This document shows, piece after piece, positions 44,286 to 56,529 of a stretch of DNA of 64,000 bases. Position 1 is the stretch's first letter; each line of letters opens with the position of its first letter. The stretch comes from Endomychus coccineus (lineage: Eukaryota; Arthropoda; Insecta; Coleoptera; Endomychidae). The DNA lies in assembly GCA_958510875.1 (NCBI GenBank), contig OY294067.1, forward strand, positions 147,920,243 to 147,984,242. Direction: 5' to 3'. A program made the translations under genes and the position numbers. The notes under the pieces were generated by a model. That model was given only the letters and a program-made list of their open reading frames with translations, did no database searches and was not told the origin of the DNA.

Positions 44286-46563
44286 TAAAGGGCGGAATAT
44301 ATGCAAGTCAATTCAGTTAAAATATGCGCATATATATGCATAGTTTTTCTTTGAAATATGCAACAATATGCATTTATTTGTCAAAATATGCAATTATATG
44401 CCTTGAATATAACATGGAAGAATGGAAAAAGAGAAACGCCGACTCTCACAAAAATTATTTATTTTAAGTAAAATTAAAAGAAAAATATAATAGGTAAAAT
44501 TTTTAACCTGAAATAGTATAAAATGCATTTATAACAATATATTTTTCAAAATTTTCCAATAAAAGTGTTTGCCTTCTGTCTGTAAGAATATGTTTGCACA
44601 AAGAAAAAGATCTTTCAACATCTACCGATGTGATCTGGCAATATTTCAATTTGGGTTGTAAGTTATAAGGCCAAGGTATTACTTCGTTGGATGGTTTAGG
44701 ATCAAAAACATTTTTGACTTCCATTGAATACTTAAAGCCTTCATTCTTTCTCACAATAACTTCGAGTTTACTTCTTACTTAATTTCCTACATCACCGGGA
44801 ACTTTTTTGCATTTGTTGGAAAAAGTTTCAACAATATTAATTGATTCTCTTAAACTCATATTCCTACTTTCTAACGAAGTTATTACATCTGGTATAAAAC
44901 TAGAATTAACCTTGATAAAAACAAGTTCCTTAGCTGAATTTACATTTTTGAATACTGCTTGACTTTGCACTACAAACTGTGAATTGTCTCCTAAATCTAA
45001 AACTATGTCTTTAATGGCTTCAAAATGGTCTGCGTAGAATATCGCGGCCTTAATCCATGTTCCCCATCGAGTAATTACGGGCTCTGGAGGTAAACTAACT
45101 CCTGGCAATTTCTCTCTATAGATCTGCACTCTAAGAGGTGCTTTCAAAAACACTTTCTTCACATTTGAAATTAATTTGTTCACCAAGGGCTATGCTGTTC
45201 TAATAGTTTCTGCAATTCTATTTATCCCGTGTAAAAGGCAAGTGACATGTACCATATTGAGATAAAATATTTTTTAAGTTTTGGCCTACTCTAACCTTAT
45301 ACGGCGCTGCGTCAGACAAAAACACTAAAAACTTCTCTACTGGAACTGGATTTGGTAAAAAAAAATTTGATAGACTGCTAAATACATCGAGTTACGGTCA
45401 CATTATTTGTTTTGTCTAACTGTTCATTTTCTTGAAGCCCTCCAATAATGAGATGTGCGATATATCGACCACATGAGTCTGTGCTTTCATCAACAATAAT
45501 ATAAAAATGTTCATCGCCCAGTGAAACTTCAATTTCTTCCAATACGGTTTCGTATGCTGTTTGCACATACTTCTTTCTGAGTGTGGATTCGTCAGGGATG
45601 TGTTGATTACAATATTTCTGAAAAAAATCTCTGAATTGTGTATTTTGCAGTTTCTTCAAAGGTATATTTGCTGCGACTGAAGCTTTGCATAAGTCTTGAT
45701 GAAACACCTCCCTTTCACTCTTTGGTTTGACATTTTGAAATGCGGTTTGCACACACTGCTGAACAGGCATAGATTTATTTTTCTGCAACTTAGCTTTAAG
45801 CATAGCTGTTTTCAAGTGTTGATCAATTTGGAACTTCTTTTCACAAACAATGATTTTGGAACAAACTTTGCAAAACACTTTATCCCCACTAAACTCCAAC
45901 TCAGGAAAATTTGTAATCCACGAAGCGGCTTTCGGCATTTTAGGCGTTTGAAATAAATATTTTCGAAATCACTCTTTTCACACTGGAATCTATCCACAAA
46001 CTAAACTATACAATATAAATACAAAAGAAAAGACCACATTTGCTCTCCAATTAGGCACCGAAAAGAAACAAGACAAGAAGGTTCACTTGGGGTCGGTACT
46101 TTGAAGTCCAAACTATAAAAGCAAACCGCCGCATTCCAACTAGACTACGAAAAAATAAAGTTTTGTCATGAATTCATACGCGCATCGAACAGAAGTTTCT
46201 GTTCGGTGATAATACTTACTACCACCGAACGCGACTTGGCACCACCAGCTTCAAGTGAACCTTCTTGTCTTGCTTCTGTTCGGTGAATTAGGCAAGCTGA
46301 TTACTTGGAAATTCCTAAACATCCAATAAGTGCCGGCAATAAACCATAAAATAACAAAATGGGTCCATAAACCATACAATAATAAAACCTACCCACCTTT
46401 TAAATTATTCCAATTATCTGCAAGGGTCGCACTTAATATTTTGATAAAACGAAAAACATAAAAATATGCACACAAATTTTACGTTTGCCGAAATATGCAA
46501 TTTTTTATGAAATTTGTGAAAATATGCAAAATATGCAAATATAAACATATATTCCGCCCTTTA
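44286..46563 (-). mobile_element. hAT transposon 2 (TIR TAAAGGGCGGAATATATG, TSD cttatcag)
   Basis: The ends TAAAGGGCGGAATATATG and its inverse (46546-46563) are flanked by cttatcag at 44278-44285 and 46564-46571, a perfect 8-bp duplication fitting nTnnnnAn. The length is 2278 bp. Both subterminal zones are packed with aatatgca motifs (44320-44405 and 46455-46550), likely transposase binding sites. A - strand transposase occupies the middle. Confidence 0.95.
44503..45938 (-). pseudogene. hAT transposase with BED-like finger
   Basis: The N-piece (45938 to 45378) begins MPKAASWITNFPELEFSGDK, then VFCKVCSKIIVCEKKFQIDQH (CxxC then H-like BED finger) and FYIIVDESTDSCGRYIAHLI (catalytic Asp; D-E-S/T-T-D-x-x-G-R-Y). 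A break follows. The middle piece (45186 to 44779) has EPVITRWGTWIKAAIFY, the hAT R-W motif with its conserved Trp. The C-piece (44754 to 44503) has YCQITSVDVERSFSLCKHIL, the dimerisation motif with catalytic-region Glu. The product resembles CGBP1-like/DUF659 hAT transposases, at about 430-480 residues. Two frame breaks inactivate it. Confidence 0.9.
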
Positions 46564-46599
46564 CTTATCAGTAAAAAAAAAAAAAACCAAATGAAGAAC

Positions 46600-47760
46600 G
46601 GATTGAGAATCTAACTGACATTAACATTCCAGAATCAATGCAATATATCCTGAGTTATCTAATGTAACTAATAAAAAATTATCAAATTGATTTACAACAT
46701 ATTATTTCAAGTATTGAGAGTGCCATAATAAATGAAAATTCAAACAATGAAAACGAAATTCGGTCCAAAATTGATAACTTATTACCAAATTATCAAGACA
46801 AAATAAAACTGCAGTCCAAAAAGGGAAAAAAAACCGATTTACTTTCCTACTGGAAAAAACGAAATTTTCTAAAAGTAGTAAAACTACTATGATATTAAAT
46901 GCTGATAAATGCAATAGGACAATTATAATGTTCAAATATGAATATGATAAAAAAATGAGAAACCTGCTAAATGATAATCTAACATATAAAAAGAAAAAAT
47001 AGATCCAACTCCAATACAAAATGAAATTAGTGAATTATTGGCTAGAACAAAACTTTGGAAGCAACCACTTGAAAAATGAAGTAATTTGCCCTAATTGGCG
47101 TGCACCTTATCTCTACGGACTGATAAAACTTCACAAAACTAATCTACCTTCACGACTTATTATTAGCATACTTCAATACCTACATACATATTACGAAAAT
47201 TCTTATCAAATTCAATTACTCTCTGTTTAAATAATTATAATTCTTATGTCAAGGTCTTATGGCACTTTTGTTCATTTATAAAAAACCTTATAGTTCCTCA
47301 AAATTATGTTTTAATCTCTCTTGATGTCATTCCACTTTTCACCAACATACCCGTTAATTTAGCAATACAACGTACGAATGAAAAACGGCAAAATATACAA
47401 GATTATACACTACAACCAAAAAATTCATTTACAAAAGGAATAGATTTATTTTTAAATTCAACAACTTTTAGTTAATAACAAATCCTTTTATTCTGAAATT
47501 TCCGGAACCGCTATGGGTTCACCGTTGATTGCTACATATGCAAATTTAGTTTTGGAAAAATTACAACTAGTCGTACACTTATCAAATTATACACGACCAT
47601 TTTTCAAACGCTTTGTTGTTTATTGCTTGATGTCTCTTCCAGGAGATAAAATTCAATACTTAAGAAAAATTCAAAGCTTATCAACCAAAACCTTTCAATC
47701 CTTATCAACCAAAACTTTTCAGAGGTTTATATTTACAAAAATATGAAAATCTAACGGGAC
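46600..47760 (+). pseudogene. Penelope-like element copy, + strand
   Basis: Frames on + read RIENLTDINIPESMQYILSY, then NADKCNRTIIMFKYEYDKKM (the PLE T-D-K-G-N-x-T-V motif region), ISLDVIPLFTNIPVNLAIQ (motif A), EISGTAMGSPLIATYANLV and FFKRFVVYCLMSLPGDKIQ (catalytic YVDD is VVYC). There are multiple frameshifts. It is nearly identical in motif wording to the - strand copy at 41080-44090 and faces away from it. The two may once have abutted head to head before hAT 2 inserted between them. Confidence 0.8.
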
Positions 47761-48200
47761 CGAAGTGGTGTAATTGCAATCTTTCACGATCATCCATTCT
47801 GATAATCCTATGTTAAATTATCTAAGTTATCTTCATAATTTAGAAAATTCAATTCTATATCTCTTACGAAAGAAACTTTAAACTTATATATACTTAACCA
47901 GGACTTTTCTCAGTCAGTTCTATTGAAATATATAAGAACCGGGATGCTGTCATTGAATAAGTACTGTCAAGTAATTGCCAACCATGGCAATACTTTATTC
48001 TACAATCCTTACTTCAGTACTACTGAACTTTAGATGGATGTATGTTAATAGTTGATCTGTGGTAGGGCATCGAATCGCATTGCGTTCATGAATGATCTAC
48101 TATCCTTTCAGAGGTTCATACTCACAAAAATATGGAAATCTAACGAGACCAAAGTAGTGTTATCGGTGAACACCCTTGACTAGAAATCGAGTAATTCATT
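47754..48200 (+). repeat. tRNA-containing repeat 3' of the + strand PLE, decayed
   Basis: 47754-47777 (cgggaccgaagtggtgtaatt) is the first 20 bases of the tRNA-like sequence of 40811-40889, followed by the same downstream sequence with the tRNA middle deleted. 48040-48195 is a fuller relative: the hairpin-forming tagttgatctgtggtagggc block, then gagaccaaagtagtgttatc and the anticodon arm ccttgactagaaatcgag. Orientation relative to the PLE is the same as on the left side. Confidence 0.6.
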
Positions 48201-50448
48201 AAAAAAATTGGCATTGAATAATGCTAAGAAGAATTAAAAATCTATATTCATGAAACAAGAATACTTCTTCATCGATAAAGATGTTTAGCTTATTTTCAAT
48301 TTCGAGTATTCTAAGTTTCTTCAATTACATCTGTATCTATCTCTTAATGCATACTGGGCATTCTCTCATTTTAATCTGTTTACGCACTATTATTTTCAAT
48401 TATGATGACAAATATTTCATAATCTATACTTTATTTCAACTCCATACCTTTCCGAGGTTTTTCTTCCATATTTCTTTTGTATTCATATTGCATCTGAACT
48501 AAAATTGAAAACACTGAACTGAACTATACAAAACTATCCAAGTATGTTTCAGATGAATACGAGATCGTGTCCTATCGACCAAGTTGAAAGGTGGTGAAAG
48601 TGTTTTTGAGTCTCATGATAGCTCGAAGATTCGTTTCGCTCAGATATTGGTGTAAGTCCTGTATAAACTGGTTGGTAGAAATAGCATGAAGTACATAAAG
48701 TGCTGTCACCTACATATAGATTTTATTTCCATTACATTTAGCTTTATGTTCACAGCTTGAACTATTCCAAAATTTTCACTACTCAACTACAACGTATGCC
48801 TAAATCTATTCAATTTTTAATTTGGAACGAGACTAAATCGGTATCATTATGACTTTCATTTGTGATGTGTCATATTCTTTAATTGTGTAGATTTTCATAT
48901 TCTGAATGATTCTACTTTCAGTAAGAACAATGATCCTCCAAGCCAAACACCTGTTTATTTTATTATGAAGGTAATTGAGATTTTAGGCTACCGTATTCAT
49001 GGAAGTTGATAGGAAATGTCTTTCAGATATTGTTCTGAAATTACTCCACCTTCTAACTGTTTCGGGTTAGTTCACTATGAACTATATAGTATATGTTATG
49101 GAAGATGAAGAAAGATAATATTATCCTGCAGGAGTTCTACATATCACTCACAGTTTCTCACTCGTGTAGGTCTCATAATACTCCCCATCTATGGATTTGC
49201 ATATCTTTTCAAGTTGAATTTATTAACTTTGTCTATACGATTGAAACATCCGTTTAGGTTGAGATCATTGGATACTGGACATACAGTCCTCCATTCTACG
49301 AATATTTTTTTCTATCAGATACATCTTTATTTTTCCATATATTTTGGCTTCCAGATCGGCAATATACGTATTGTTATTTCCCGACTCACCAACTTATTCT
49401 ATTTCTCAGCTAAGTAGATCCTCGTGATGATAGTTTTGCTCTACTGTGATTTTACACAATTGATTGCTATTTTCTTGGTAGTTTTAGGTAGGATTTCAGA
49501 TGTCCATTAATCTTAGTAATTAGCTTATTCCTAGATTTTAACATCTATGTGCACAGTCGTATTTGTATTGTGTTTCCTTCATATCAGGATAAGAAACACA
49601 GCCTACCTCTATTTCCGTTAATAATCTAACTATCTTTGATTCGACACCGAATCGAATATACCTCGATGATCAGAACATCTTCCGCTCTTGTTCAATCCAT
49701 GCATCAATGATCACGTCGTTTCCCATGTTATGCGGATGATTCGAAACCTTAACTTAACTTATTACAGAGTCTTTCATGATGAACATGATTCAAATGCTCC
49801 TAATAAGTAGTGAATTACTAATCTCCTCGAACTTAGTTTCAGTGGGATACACTGTAACGATTCTAACTAAAAGAACTACAGAATTATCACTACAGTAAGT
49901 AAGTCTTGTTCGTGCAGATAAAATTTAATCAACTGCTTCCTGTTATTTCATATTGCTCTACTTCATCATCAGCATATATTGAATTAGAAATAGTCCTATA
50001 CAATTTATTTTCTCGTCCTGAGCTAAGTGCTGCTGCGTCAAGGTGTGGAACCCTCATTATTCGATATTTGTGATCAAAGTTAAACGTGGCAAATATTTCA
50101 GCTATACATCATATACTTTTGATTTGTTAACTTGCTGTGAGTTAGCTAATCTGCTTCAACCTATTGCCAACTTATTATGTCGAAACAAAAGGAATCGAAC
50201 ATTTTTAAGTATTCACTCATTACATTAACAAATATTAACTAGTGTATTCTATTCTATTCCTTATTCATATGTGGAATATGTTATTTAGCTTTGAATTATC
50301 TACTATCAGTGGTAGTTTTAGTTCAAATGCATAATTATTCCATAGTTATAATATGTATATATGAGTGATACATTGAAGTAGAATACTAAGAACATTTCAT
50401 GTGTTCGTCAACAACCATACAGTTACATTCCATTATAAAGTTGTTGTA
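48200..50448. other. No recognisable gene; upstream of the yellow-family gene
   Basis: AT-rich sequence with small frames only. A tatatatg box at about 50355 lies roughly 95 bp ahead of the start codon of the yellow-family gene and could be its TATA element, but that is a weak inference in such AT-rich DNA. Confidence 0.5.
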
Positions 50449-51660
50449 ATGAGAAAGTTTACTTCCTGCCTCAATCCTTGGTTTTTGTATAGTGTGTTTT
50501 TTAATTCTCATATTTTAGCTTCCAGGAGTGAGAACTTCATGGTTGACTATGAATGGCAATACTTAAACTTCACTTGGTCAGATCCAATCTCTTATGAAAA
50601 TGCTTTAGCCAACAAGATGTATATTCCGGAAAACAACATTATGACTGGTATGAAGATTTATAAAGATAAAATATATTTGAGTCTTTCAAAATATAGGTCA
50701 GGTACACCTGTAACATTATCCTATATACCAATGTCATCTGAGAAGTTCAATATACTCCTACGTCCATTTCCTAATTGGGAAATGAACACACTTGGAGAGC
50801 ATACCTGTTCCACGCTTCAAAATGTTCAAAGTATGGAAATAGACCGACATGGAATCATGTGGGTTTTGGATGGAGTACGAATAAACAATATAACGACATG
50901 TTCAACAAAGATAGTCTTACTAGATCTGAATAATAATGGCGCTGTAGTACATTCCTATAACTTCCCGAATGAGATATCTCTGTCCCAAGGAGGATTTTTA
51001 GATGATATAGTTCTAGACGAAAGTGAAGGAGGTTTCGCTTATATAACTGATGCTAGTTCAATAGATCCAGGTTTGATAGTATATTCTAGATGTGAAAATA
51101 GATCTTGGAAATTCAGGGATGTGTCAATGTTTCCAGAATTAAATGCTTCAGGTATTGAAGTGGATAATGTAAGAGATAATAACCTAATACCAATAAACGG
51201 AATTGCGCTTTCTCCCAAAAATGGCAAAGGGAAGTATGTTTTCTTCTGTGCCCTCATAAGCTACAAATTATATGCAATCAGCACCACTATTCTCAAAAAT
51301 GAAGAAGGATCTAAAAATGGTCAGTGGCGGAGAGATGTGGTCTATATTGGTAGAAAGCAAAGCCAAAGTGATGGTCTGACAATAGATAATGAAGGAACTA
51401 TGTATTACACATTACCAGCTTTATATGGCTTAGGAAAATGGGATATAAAAAAACCAATAGCAACTTCCCAAATAATATATCAGAACCGGAAAAATCTTGT
51501 GTGGCCCGATACTTTTTCATTCGACAACAGAGGATACCTATATGTGAATTCAAACAATATTCTCAGATATTTTAACGTGAACATCACTTTGAAATTTGAT
51601 TCTGAAATAAAATTCAGGATTTCGAAGATATATACAGGTACCAAAAGCTATATGTACTGA
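50449..51660 (+). CDS. Yellow/major royal jelly protein family, single exon
   Basis: An intact 403-codon gene, starting at ATG 50449 (MRKFTSCLNPWFLYSVFFNS), with a hydrophobic signal peptide ending near residue 25. The only longer frame would need a GTG start. MRJP-domain landmarks: VDYEWQYLNFTW near the N-terminus, CSTLQNVQSMEIDRHGIMWV (about 118-137), VLDGV, DIVLDESEGGFAYITDA, NLIPINGIALSP, DGLTIDNEGTMYYT and WPDTFSFDNRGYLYVNSN. N-glycosylation sites occur at NFT, NIT, NRS, NAS and a C-terminal NIT. Family members are secreted beta-propellers: some are dopachrome-conversion enzymes in cuticle pigmentation, others bind amines or serve as food proteins. I cannot name the paralogue. It has no intron and no stop in a region where everything else is broken. 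Confidence 0.93.
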   Translation: MRKFTSCLNPWFLYSVFFNSHILASRSENFMVDYEWQYLNFTWSDPISYENALANKMYIPENNIMTGMKIYKDKIYLSLSKYRSGTPVTLSYIPMSSEKFNILLRPFPNWEMNTLGEHTCSTLQNVQSMEIDRHGIMWVLDGVRINNITTCSTKIVLLDLNNNGAVVHSYNFPNEISLSQGGFLDDIVLDESEGGFAYITDASSIDPGLIVYSRCENRSWKFRDVSMFPELNASGIEVDNVRDNNLIPINGIALSPKNGKGKYVFFCALISYKLYAISTTILKNEEGSKNGQWRRDVVYIGRKQSQSDGLTIDNEGTMYYTLPALYGLGKWDIKKPIATSQIIYQNRKNLVWPDTFSFDNRGYLYVNSNNILRYFNVNITLKFDSEIKFRISKIYTGTKSYMY

Positions 51661-52530
51661 AATCTACTGAGACCATATAATTATTATCATACACTTGTTT
51701 TTCTTATTTTCCTATACCGTGAATATGATGTAAATGTTAAATTATTATCAGTTGATACTGAGAGTCAGAAACACATAAAATATACATTGTTCCAAACCAG
51801 TAAAATTTGAAATTGAATCCATGTATAATAGATATACAAATTCGTGTGTCAATTTTGTCAGATTGTACTAAGCTGCCCTCACATAAGAACTGGATTTTTA
51901 AAGAATTACAAGGTATGTCACAGAGATCTGCCAAGGCACAGCAGTTGGAAACAGTTTGTCAGCTCTCAACAGTATTGTTCGCATGAGACAATTATGATAA
52001 AATAATATAGTGAAATATGCTCGATTGAAACTTGTGATTTGTGTTACACATGATATATTCTCGAGACCCTAGATTTCATGTTAGGAACCCAAACGATGAA
52101 TATATTCTCATTTCACCATCATTAATATAAATAATGATAGTGAATAGTGGTAGAATTAATAGATAAGTAACTATGAGTAGGGATATTGCAGTGCCACCAT
52201 AAGCCGGCAACAGTCTAGATTGCCGTTAAAGTCTAGAAACTTCACTTGTTCGACACGTTCATGTTGTTGGAAAAATTAGATCACGAGGAATAAGTATAGT
52301 AGGCAGTATGGGTATGAACTTGATTGCGATAATTGTGCAGCTCCTTCCTGAGTCGCTTGCGAAGAAAGCTGTGATCCATAGTTCACTGATTTTCCCACTC
52401 GTAGGAACCGAATATTATATTGGAAATGAGTATAAACAGATGAAGATGTAAGAAGACGTCAAATTATAATCTGTTATTGCATTGGAAGCTTATTCGATTC
52501 CACAATATATGTGTTTTACAAGGGTCAATT
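51661..52530. other. 3' flank of the yellow-family gene; no other gene seen
   Basis: AT-rich; no clear AATAAA within 100 bp of the stop. Near 51774 acataaaatatac and near 51995 gataaaataat are weak polyadenylation candidates. Confidence 0.4.
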
Positions 52531-52539
52531 TAGGACCTT

Positions 52540-53970
52540 TATTTCATTCCTAGCTGAAATTTCGGAAGTTGCCCGTAGTGGCAAGTGGGTAGTTATTCCG
52601 AGAGCTTATGCAGAATGTTACTTTTCTCTTGTTTTGAAGGTCAAGTAGCAAAATTGAATCAAGTTCGGTGCTTCACGGGATTATGAAATACAGATGGGGT
52701 GATATTTTTTGGATCTCATGTAGAATGTGATTTTCCTCTTATTTTAGAGCTCAACATTTATCTAGATCGCTACTTATCTGCTTGAAGGGGTAGGAAAAAG
52801 GAATGAGGTAGTTTTTTCGAAATATCATGTAGAAAGTGAACTTTTTTTTCATTTGATTGTCAAATTCACAAAATTTTATCAAGATCGGTACTTGTCTGCA
52901 TCCAGGGGTGGAAAATGGTATTGTAGTAGCTTTCTTGGAATCTTATGTAGAAAAATACTTTCCTCTAGTTAACAAGGTTATGTGTAGAAAAATATGATCG
53001 AGATCAGTAGTACTTATCTGCTTGAAATGGTGAGAAATGGAGATGAGCTAGTTTTCCCGAACTCCCTTGTAGAAATTTTTCTCTGGTTATAGAAATCGTT
53101 GTGCAAAATGTGATCAAGATCGGTACTTGACTATTCAACAGGTGAGAAAGAGGAATTAATAAGTTTTCTCGTAAAACTCTGTAAAACATTATTTTACTCT
53201 CGTTTTTGCAAAATTTCATCAAGATCGGCACTTATCTGCTTCAAAGGGCGAGAAACTGAGACGAGGTAGTTTTTTGGAATCTCATATGGACAGTATTTTT
53301 TCTCTTGTATCAGGGGTCAAGTGTGCGAAATGTGATCTAGATCGGTACTTGTCTGCCTTAACGGGCGGTAAAGAAGGATGAGGAAGTTTTCCCGAAATCT
53401 CATATAGAAAGTGATTTTAAACTTATTTTGAAGTCCGAGTGTTCAAAACTTTATCAAGATCGCTTCATATTTGTTTCGAGGGCTGGGATAGAAGAATGTG
53501 GTAGTTTTTTTTCTTAAATCTCATGTGAACAGTAATTTTTCTCTTATTTTTAAGGTCAAGTGAAAGTGCATAATTTCATCGAGATCGGTACTTCTTGTGA
53601 GGTGGAGGTTTGGGGTAGTTTTTCCTAACCATACTCTATTTAGACAACACAGCACCTAGGCAACATTAGGGATGAAGCTTATAGAATCTTGGGATTTATA
53701 ATTGATTGATATCTTTTCTAGTAAGCTAGATAGCCAATACTCTAAACACGTTTTTCAATTTGATTAACTAAATGTGCAGAATTCCATCGAGATCTTTAGT
53801 TATCTAACAAGGCAGGGAAGAAGGTTGTGGTGATTCCTTCGGAATCTCATTTAGAAGGTTATTTCCCTTTTGTAATGTAGGTCTGGTATGCAAAATTTCA
53901 TCACGATCGAAACTTATCTATTCTAAAAGGTGGAAACGAGCGATGTGGTGCTTTACTTGAAAATCTCTTG
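52540..53970. repeat. Degenerate ~115-bp tandem array (aagatcggtacttatctg)
   Basis: The landmark gatcggtactt or variants recurs near 52655, 52765, 52890, 53005, 53122, 53224, 53340, 53458, 53583 and 53906, with spacings near 100-123 bp apart from a gap around 53640-53800. Each unit adds gaggtagttttcc, aatctcatgtagaa-gtga-ttt-ctctt and caaaatttcatc. Copies are perhaps 65-80 percent alike. No frame persists through them. It looks like an old satellite-type array. Confidence 0.8.
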
Positions 53971-53989
53971 ATGTCGGATTTTATCATTC

Positions 53990-55420
53990 TACTGAAAATG
54001 ACAACTTAGTTGTAGAAATACTCATTCAGATTTCTGAACATTGACGGGTGCCTGAATGTAATTTAGCCAGAATATAGTATCTAATGTAGTTATGTATGAG
54101 CTTTGATATAAGCGAGGAATCATTTCAAGTCAACACTGCGACTAGACAATTTGAAATAGACATGACAACATTAGTAAATAATATCCCAATAAATTGGCAT
54201 AGCTTGCATCAATTCGAGATACGATTAAGGTTATATATAGTAAACTTGTTAGTGACATTTCCTAAAGTTCTTTGAGTTTATTGATACGAATTCTTTCAAT
54301 TATGATTCGAAAAAGGTGTCAATTTGAACTGGATTTTTGGGTCGAAATACAGCATCTAGTTAGTAAAATGAATTTATCACAAGTAGTCACTGTGATCAGC
54401 CTCTCTGCTATGTTATTCATACTAATCCTAGTTGTATAATGAAATCGCGAAATTATTGTCGTCATCCATAACCGATATCCAAGTTAATCCTTGTTGTTTG
54501 TAGTACATACACTAATACCGATGGAGTAATGTACTTGATGAAAAACAAAATAAACATCAACTGCTTTACTGTATTCCCCGTTTGAATGTGAATGACTTGA
54601 CTTGTGGCTATATACAATCTATTATTGTTCGTCCATTCATTCAACTCAATCCATTACATTGAAAGGCTCACTTCTCATCATGAGGTAGGATTAGCCCCTT
54701 CCTTGAATTTTGTCGAGGCATATGATTAATTTAGTTATATTCAATTCATTTTCCAAGATCCATAAAAACAATGTCTGCATTATACACTAGACCGGTATGT
54801 CATTCTCATGTAGTTATTCCAAGCCGATTATATTAGTCAACATTCATAATTATGAGATGTTGAAGAATTGTAGATCTTACCATTTGAGATTTAGTTGAAT
54901 GCAGATTCACTATTGAAAAATTGTGGTGTGGTAATTGTTCATTGAATTATTATCACAGTACAACATAAAATTAATATTCCACAACACTTCGAAATCTTTG
55001 ATGTTTCTTTCAGATCTATTCAAGATTTTTTTTTATTAACTCACTACATTGTACCCTAATTCTGAAACTACATAAAGTACATCAAATTGACGTTATCTTT
55101 ACATGAAAGTAGAAAGTTTCAATACACGATGTCTTATTTTTAATATACTATTGTAGCTGCTCCGTTAGCTCAATTTGTGAACTGTATATTTTATGTTCTC
55201 ATTAAGTTCTTATATTGACATACATTATAAAAAATGCAAATAACATGAAATAACTACTGAATATAACATTTATTCAAATGATTTACAAATAGAAATTATC
55301 GTGTACGTTTGATACCTTCTTGGCGTCCTAATTATTGCACTTCCGTCATTAATGACATTTCCGTGATAGTCACATATATATTCATTCAATCGAACGTCAG
55401 AATCAATATTCATAACAATT
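53990..55420. other. No recognisable gene
   Basis: AT-rich sequence without a coding motif, TIR pair or tandem structure that I could see. Confidence 0.5.
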
Positions 55421-55429
55421 TGTTAGTTA

Positions 55430-56335
55430 ACAATGAGTAGACGAAAAAAAATTGGCGCGAAGTTTAAGTTTACTGTCGATTTCAGATAATTTAGACTTGA
55501 TAAAAACGAATCTTCGGTCAATATGTTCGTCAACTGTTGGAAAAAACGTTGCATTGGTAACTAACAAAATTATAAACAAAAAAGTTGACACGAGGTTGAG
55601 TTTAAAGTCAGTTTCGGATAATTTATACTTGATGAGCATGAATCTTTGGTCATATGTTAGTTAATTGCTTATAAAACATTATATTGGTAATTAACGATTT
55701 GTCAATCACCAATTTGTTACTTAAAAAATTAACAAACAACAAAAAAATTGGCGTGAGATTTGAATCAAAATTGTTTCCTCCTCATTTGACTACGGGCCTG
55801 ATTGTTTTGTCGCCCTACTCCAAATCTATTACTGCACCCCTGGTATTCTCAAATCGTTGTCATAGTAACGGATCTTCCTGAGCAATACTAAGGCCTCTCT
55901 AACCCTCCTCATGATATGACATGTCTTTATGAAGATACTGTGCGTGCTTGTGTGTGTGAAACTGGCATTATAGAACGTCAGCAGTTGAAAAAACCTCCGA
56001 AACATTTATTTCATGCACACTTGGGCCAATTTTCTTCTTTTTTTCAATTTGTTAATTAACGAATTGATAATTATCAATATAATCTTTCATAAACAATTGA
56101 CGGGCATATAGCCCAAAGGTGCTTGCTCTTCAAGTGTGAATTATTCGAAATCTACTCCAAACTATACCTCGTGTCAACTTTTCCGTTTGTTAATTTGTCA
56201 ATTAACAATATGATGTTTTCTTCAAATTGACAAAAGATTTGAGCTTATCGAGTCTAAATTATGCGAAATCGACTGTGAGCTCAAACCTCGCACCAATTTT
56301 TTATTTATAGTCTATTAGCCTTATAAACAATTAAT
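55430..56335. repeat. Fold-back repeat cluster (aaaaaattggcgcgag / ctcgcaccaattttt)
   Basis: Left side units at about 55443, 55575 and 55742 begin aaaaaattgg-g-gag or aaaagttgacacgagg, then (a)tttcggataattta-acttgat and ttagttaattg. Right side units at about 56030, 56190 and 56300 are the reverse complement (cctcgtgtcaactttt, ctcgcaccaatttttt, aatttgttaattaac). About three units (~135 bp) on each arm face one another around 55800-56000. This is a fold-back structure built from tandem units. The open frames inside it are chance. Confidence 0.7.
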
Positions 56336-56529
56336 TTCACCCAGTTGGGATATGCTCGACTTTCGTCTGTAGGTGATTACGAATCAAATGAGCAACTTTA
56401 GATCAAAATCGGTGACTTACGAGAGAATTTGGGAATCAAAGCTGCCATTGATTGGACTACATCGTCGAATTACGGTCTGTTAATTATGAAACAACACCTG
56501 AAGAACTGAGTGCAATTCAAGGAAGAAAG

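Noticed and set aside
50401..50448. N-terminal extension of the yellow-family gene
   Set aside because: It would require a GTG start; the ATG at 50449 leads directly into a signal peptide.
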